A DNA stretch of 64,000 bases from Planctomycetota bacterium (GTDB taxonomy: Bacteria > Planctomycetota > Planctomycetia > Planctomycetales > Planctomycetaceae). The notes under the pieces were generated by a model. The model saw only the letters and a list, made by a program, of their open reading frames with translations. It was not told the origin of the DNA and searched no databases. Positions within the stretch are counted from its first letter, which is position 1. Each line of letters starts with the position of its first letter. The translations under genes were made by a program, and so were the position numbers. The stretch is from contig QQVO01000058.1 of NCBI GenBank assembly GCA_003388505.1, positions 1 to 64,000 on the forward strand, given 5' to 3'. Of this stretch, positions 62,402 through 64,000 are shown in pieces.

Positions 62402-63781
62402 TTGACGCAAGCGGCAAAAGAGAATCCGGCTGTATGTGGCATGACCGAGCGACTCAGATGGCATCTCCGTTGGCGGCTGTCGGTGCTGTGGTTGCTCGAA
62501 TGGGGCATCACGGGGACGCTGCTGACGTATCTGTCGCTCTACTTTGAAGAAAACCAGTTGCCGCTGGCCGACGTCGGGCCGCTGATGGCGACCGGGGCGG
62601 TCGGCCTCTGGATCGCGCCGATTGTCGTCGGACAGGTCTGCGACCGGTGGATGCCCGCCGAGCGGTATCTGGCGCTGGCCCACTTCGTGGGAGGGATCGC
62701 ACTCCTGGCGATACCGATTGCCGTCGACGTGTATCGCGAAACTCACGCGAATTACCACGTGATCCTGGGGCTGTTCGGCGTCTACGCCGCCGCCTACGTA
62801 CCGACGATGGCCCTCGCCACGGCGCTCACCTTTCGTCACCTGCCCGATCCGAAACGGCACTTCGGCGGAGTGCGCGTGTGGGGGACGATCGGCTGGGTGC
62901 TGGCCGGCATCGGGCTCTCGCTGCGGCTGGAACAGCAGGAAGTCGAAGCGTGGCTGAGAGACAACTGGGAAGCCGCCGTTCCGGCCGTGGAATGGATCGA
63001 GACCGCCGCCCACTGGATTCCGTCTCCCTCCAGTGCCGATGCATTTCGCATCGCCGCGATCATGTCGTTCGCGCTGAGCACCTTCTGCGTCTTCCTGCCA
63101 CATACACCTCCGGCGCGAATTCCAAAGACGCGCGCCGCGCCCCTCGAAGTGCTAAAGCTGTTCGGGAGGCGGTCCTTCCTGCAGTTGATCGCGGCCAGTT
63201 TTCTGCTGGCGCTCGTGATCCCGCTCTACAACCTGGCCGCGCCGCCTTTGCTGAAGCAGTACGGCTTCCGGCAGGACTGGATTCCCGCGGTGATGACGAT
63301 CGGCCAGATCTCCGAACCCCCTGCCCTGCTGCTGCTCGCGCTGTTTCTGAGGAAGTTCGGGTTGAAGACAACCTTCGGAATCGGCATCGCGGCCTGGCTG
63401 GTCCGCTATCTGATTTTCGCCTTTGAACTGCCGGAAGCCCTGATCCTGTTCGGGATCGCACTCAACGGCATCTGCCACGTCTTTCTGGTGATCGTGATCC
63501 AGATCTTTCTGGACGCCGAGTGTCCGGCCGAACTCCGGAACAGCGTGCAGAACGTGTTCGCGTTTCTGACGCTCGGCGTCGCGATGCCGGTCGGCCTGAT
63601 GCTGTCCCAGCCTCTCATTGCGCGGTTCACTACGACCGGAGCAGATGGTGCCGGAGTGGTCGACTTCAGCGCGGTGTTTCTGGCGGCGTCGTTCGTCCTG
63701 GCGGCGCTGATGCTGGCCTTCTGGTGGTGGTTCAAGCCTGTCGAGTCAGAGACGTCGACTTCGCGATCCGCTCGCGATTAA
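62402..63781 (+). CDS. MFS transporter, nucleoside-permease type (second copy)
   Basis: A 459-residue permease starting at TTG 62402 or, alternatively, ATG 62441 (MTERLRWHLRWRLSVLWLLE). Similar helix plan to its neighbour: FEENQLPLADVGPLMATGAV, FGGVRVWGTIGWVLAGIGLS and FLDAECPAELRNSVQNVFAF. It has a longer cytoplasmic insertion between helices 5 and 6 (about 185-230). Two divergent paralogues in one operon may differ in substrate or form a heteromer; this is inference. Confidence 0.85.
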   Translation: MTQAAKENPAVCGMTERLRWHLRWRLSVLWLLEWGITGTLLTYLSLYFEENQLPLADVGPLMATGAVGLWIAPIVVGQVCDRWMPAERYLALAHFVGGIALLAIPIAVDVYRETHANYHVILGLFGVYAAAYVPTMALATALTFRHLPDPKRHFGGVRVWGTIGWVLAGIGLSLRLEQQEVEAWLRDNWEAAVPAVEWIETAAHWIPSPSSADAFRIAAIMSFALSTFCVFLPHTPPARIPKTRAAPLEVLKLFGRRSFLQLIAASFLLALVIPLYNLAAPPLLKQYGFRQDWIPAVMTIGQISEPPALLLLALFLRKFGLKTTFGIGIAAWLVRYLIFAFELPEALILFGIALNGICHVFLVIVIQIFLDAECPAELRNSVQNVFAFLTLGVAMPVGLMLSQPLIARFTTTGADGAGVVDFSAVFLAASFVLAALMLAFWWWFKPVESETSTSRSARD

Positions 63782-63789
63782 GACAAGCG

Positions 63790-63824
63790 ATTTGACGCGG
63801 AGACGCAAAAGCGCGGAGTCACAC
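63790..63824 (+). repeat. Dispersed 'gacgcggagacgcaaaagcgcgga' repeat
   Basis: TTTGACGCGGAGACGCAAAA then GCGCGGAGTCAC, with the ACGCGGAG unit of this family. A second, unrelated repeat type, CCGCGAAAATCCGCC, follows at 63847-63861. Confidence 0.55.
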
Positions 63825-63890
63825 ACAGCCGTTCATCTTCTTGTCCGCGAAAATCCGCCTTATCCGCGCCCTCCGCGGTCCATTCGGTCA

Positions 63891-64000
63891 TCACCTCCCC
63901 CGCCCCGTGATCGGATACACCTCGTCCTGGAAGCCAAACCCGCTGTGTTCGCCGGGGGGGACAAGACTGTCGACGAACGCTTCGTCGTCGTCCGTGATCT
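63891..64000 (-). CDS. C-terminal fragment of an unknown protein, cut by the window edge
   Basis: The minus frame from the window edge to TGA at 63891-63893 encodes ITDDDEAFVDSLVPPGEHSG followed by FGFQDEVYPITGRGR. It is acidic then turn-rich; I do not recognise the family. Composition and a clean stop support a real gene end. Confidence 0.5.
   Translation of the reverse strand, partial: ITDDDEAFVDSLVPPGEHSGFGFQDEVYPITGRGR

Noticed and set aside
1-64000. tRNA or rRNA genes
   Set aside because: I found no cloverleaf with a GTTCRANYC T-loop and a matching acceptor stem, and no rRNA core sequence, by eye on either strand; a covariance-model scan would be decisive.

Overview
The window looks like a chromosomal segment of a planctomycete (Planctomycetota, probably Planctomycetaceae). 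Families typical of that phylum are DUF1559, DUF1501, DUF1080 and DUF4058, a proline-rich Ser/Thr kinase, Uma2-type nucleases and many secreted proteins of unknown role. The DNA is GC-rich, genes sit on both strands in short operons, and the gaps carry structured dispersed repeats. This assignment is inference; there is no rRNA or tRNA gene to anchor it.

Layout. 1-3.7 kb is accessory DNA: a GIY-YIG gene split by a 269-bp miniature inverted-repeat element, a PIN toxin-antitoxin pair, the C-terminal relic of an integron-type integrase, and two different DUF4058 genes separated by a duplicated copy of the metH 3' end. 3.7-12.9 kb is a methionine-cycle block (metH, metF, ahcY) interleaved with a SUI1-type factor, a serpin and a frameshifted DUF1080 gene; it closes with two tiny genes and a clear terminator. 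13-19.8 kb holds an ExeA-like ATPase with a membrane partner, rlmN, a TPR protein and a DUF1559 pair. 20-28.8 kb carries a TlpA-like thioredoxin, prlC, nadC, a bifunctional nuclease, a vWA membrane protein, a DCC protein and a flavoprotein.

28.9-35 kb contains a Uma2 nuclease, then a tightly packed operon (38-codon ORF, DUF1963, radical SAM, retropepsin-like protease, metallophosphoesterase), then two exported proteins. 35-41.7 kb is the most notable block: a GCS2-type ligase, an RLAN/RimK-type ATP-grasp ligase, a C39-like cysteine peptidase and an AmpG-like permease on one strand, with a GNAT-nitrilase fusion diverging from them. Together these could make, trim, modify and move a small peptide or amide.

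41.7-64 kb has an SDR, a cysteine-less thioredoxin-fold protein, an efflux adaptor, a kinase with an altered DFG motif, accA, a GT39 glycosyltransferase, a frameshifted GNAT, an exported LMW-phosphatase-like protein, a beta-helix protein, a DUF1501 protein, an AlkD-like repair protein, a DEDDh exonuclease, CvpA, dtd, a CPBP-PDZ protease and two nucleoside-type MFS permeases.

Three recurring themes are ligase and radical-SAM clusters of unknown product, gene relics exposed by reading frames across gaps, and repeat DNA that has entered coding sequence (metH, the phosphoesterase, the end of the GT39 gene).
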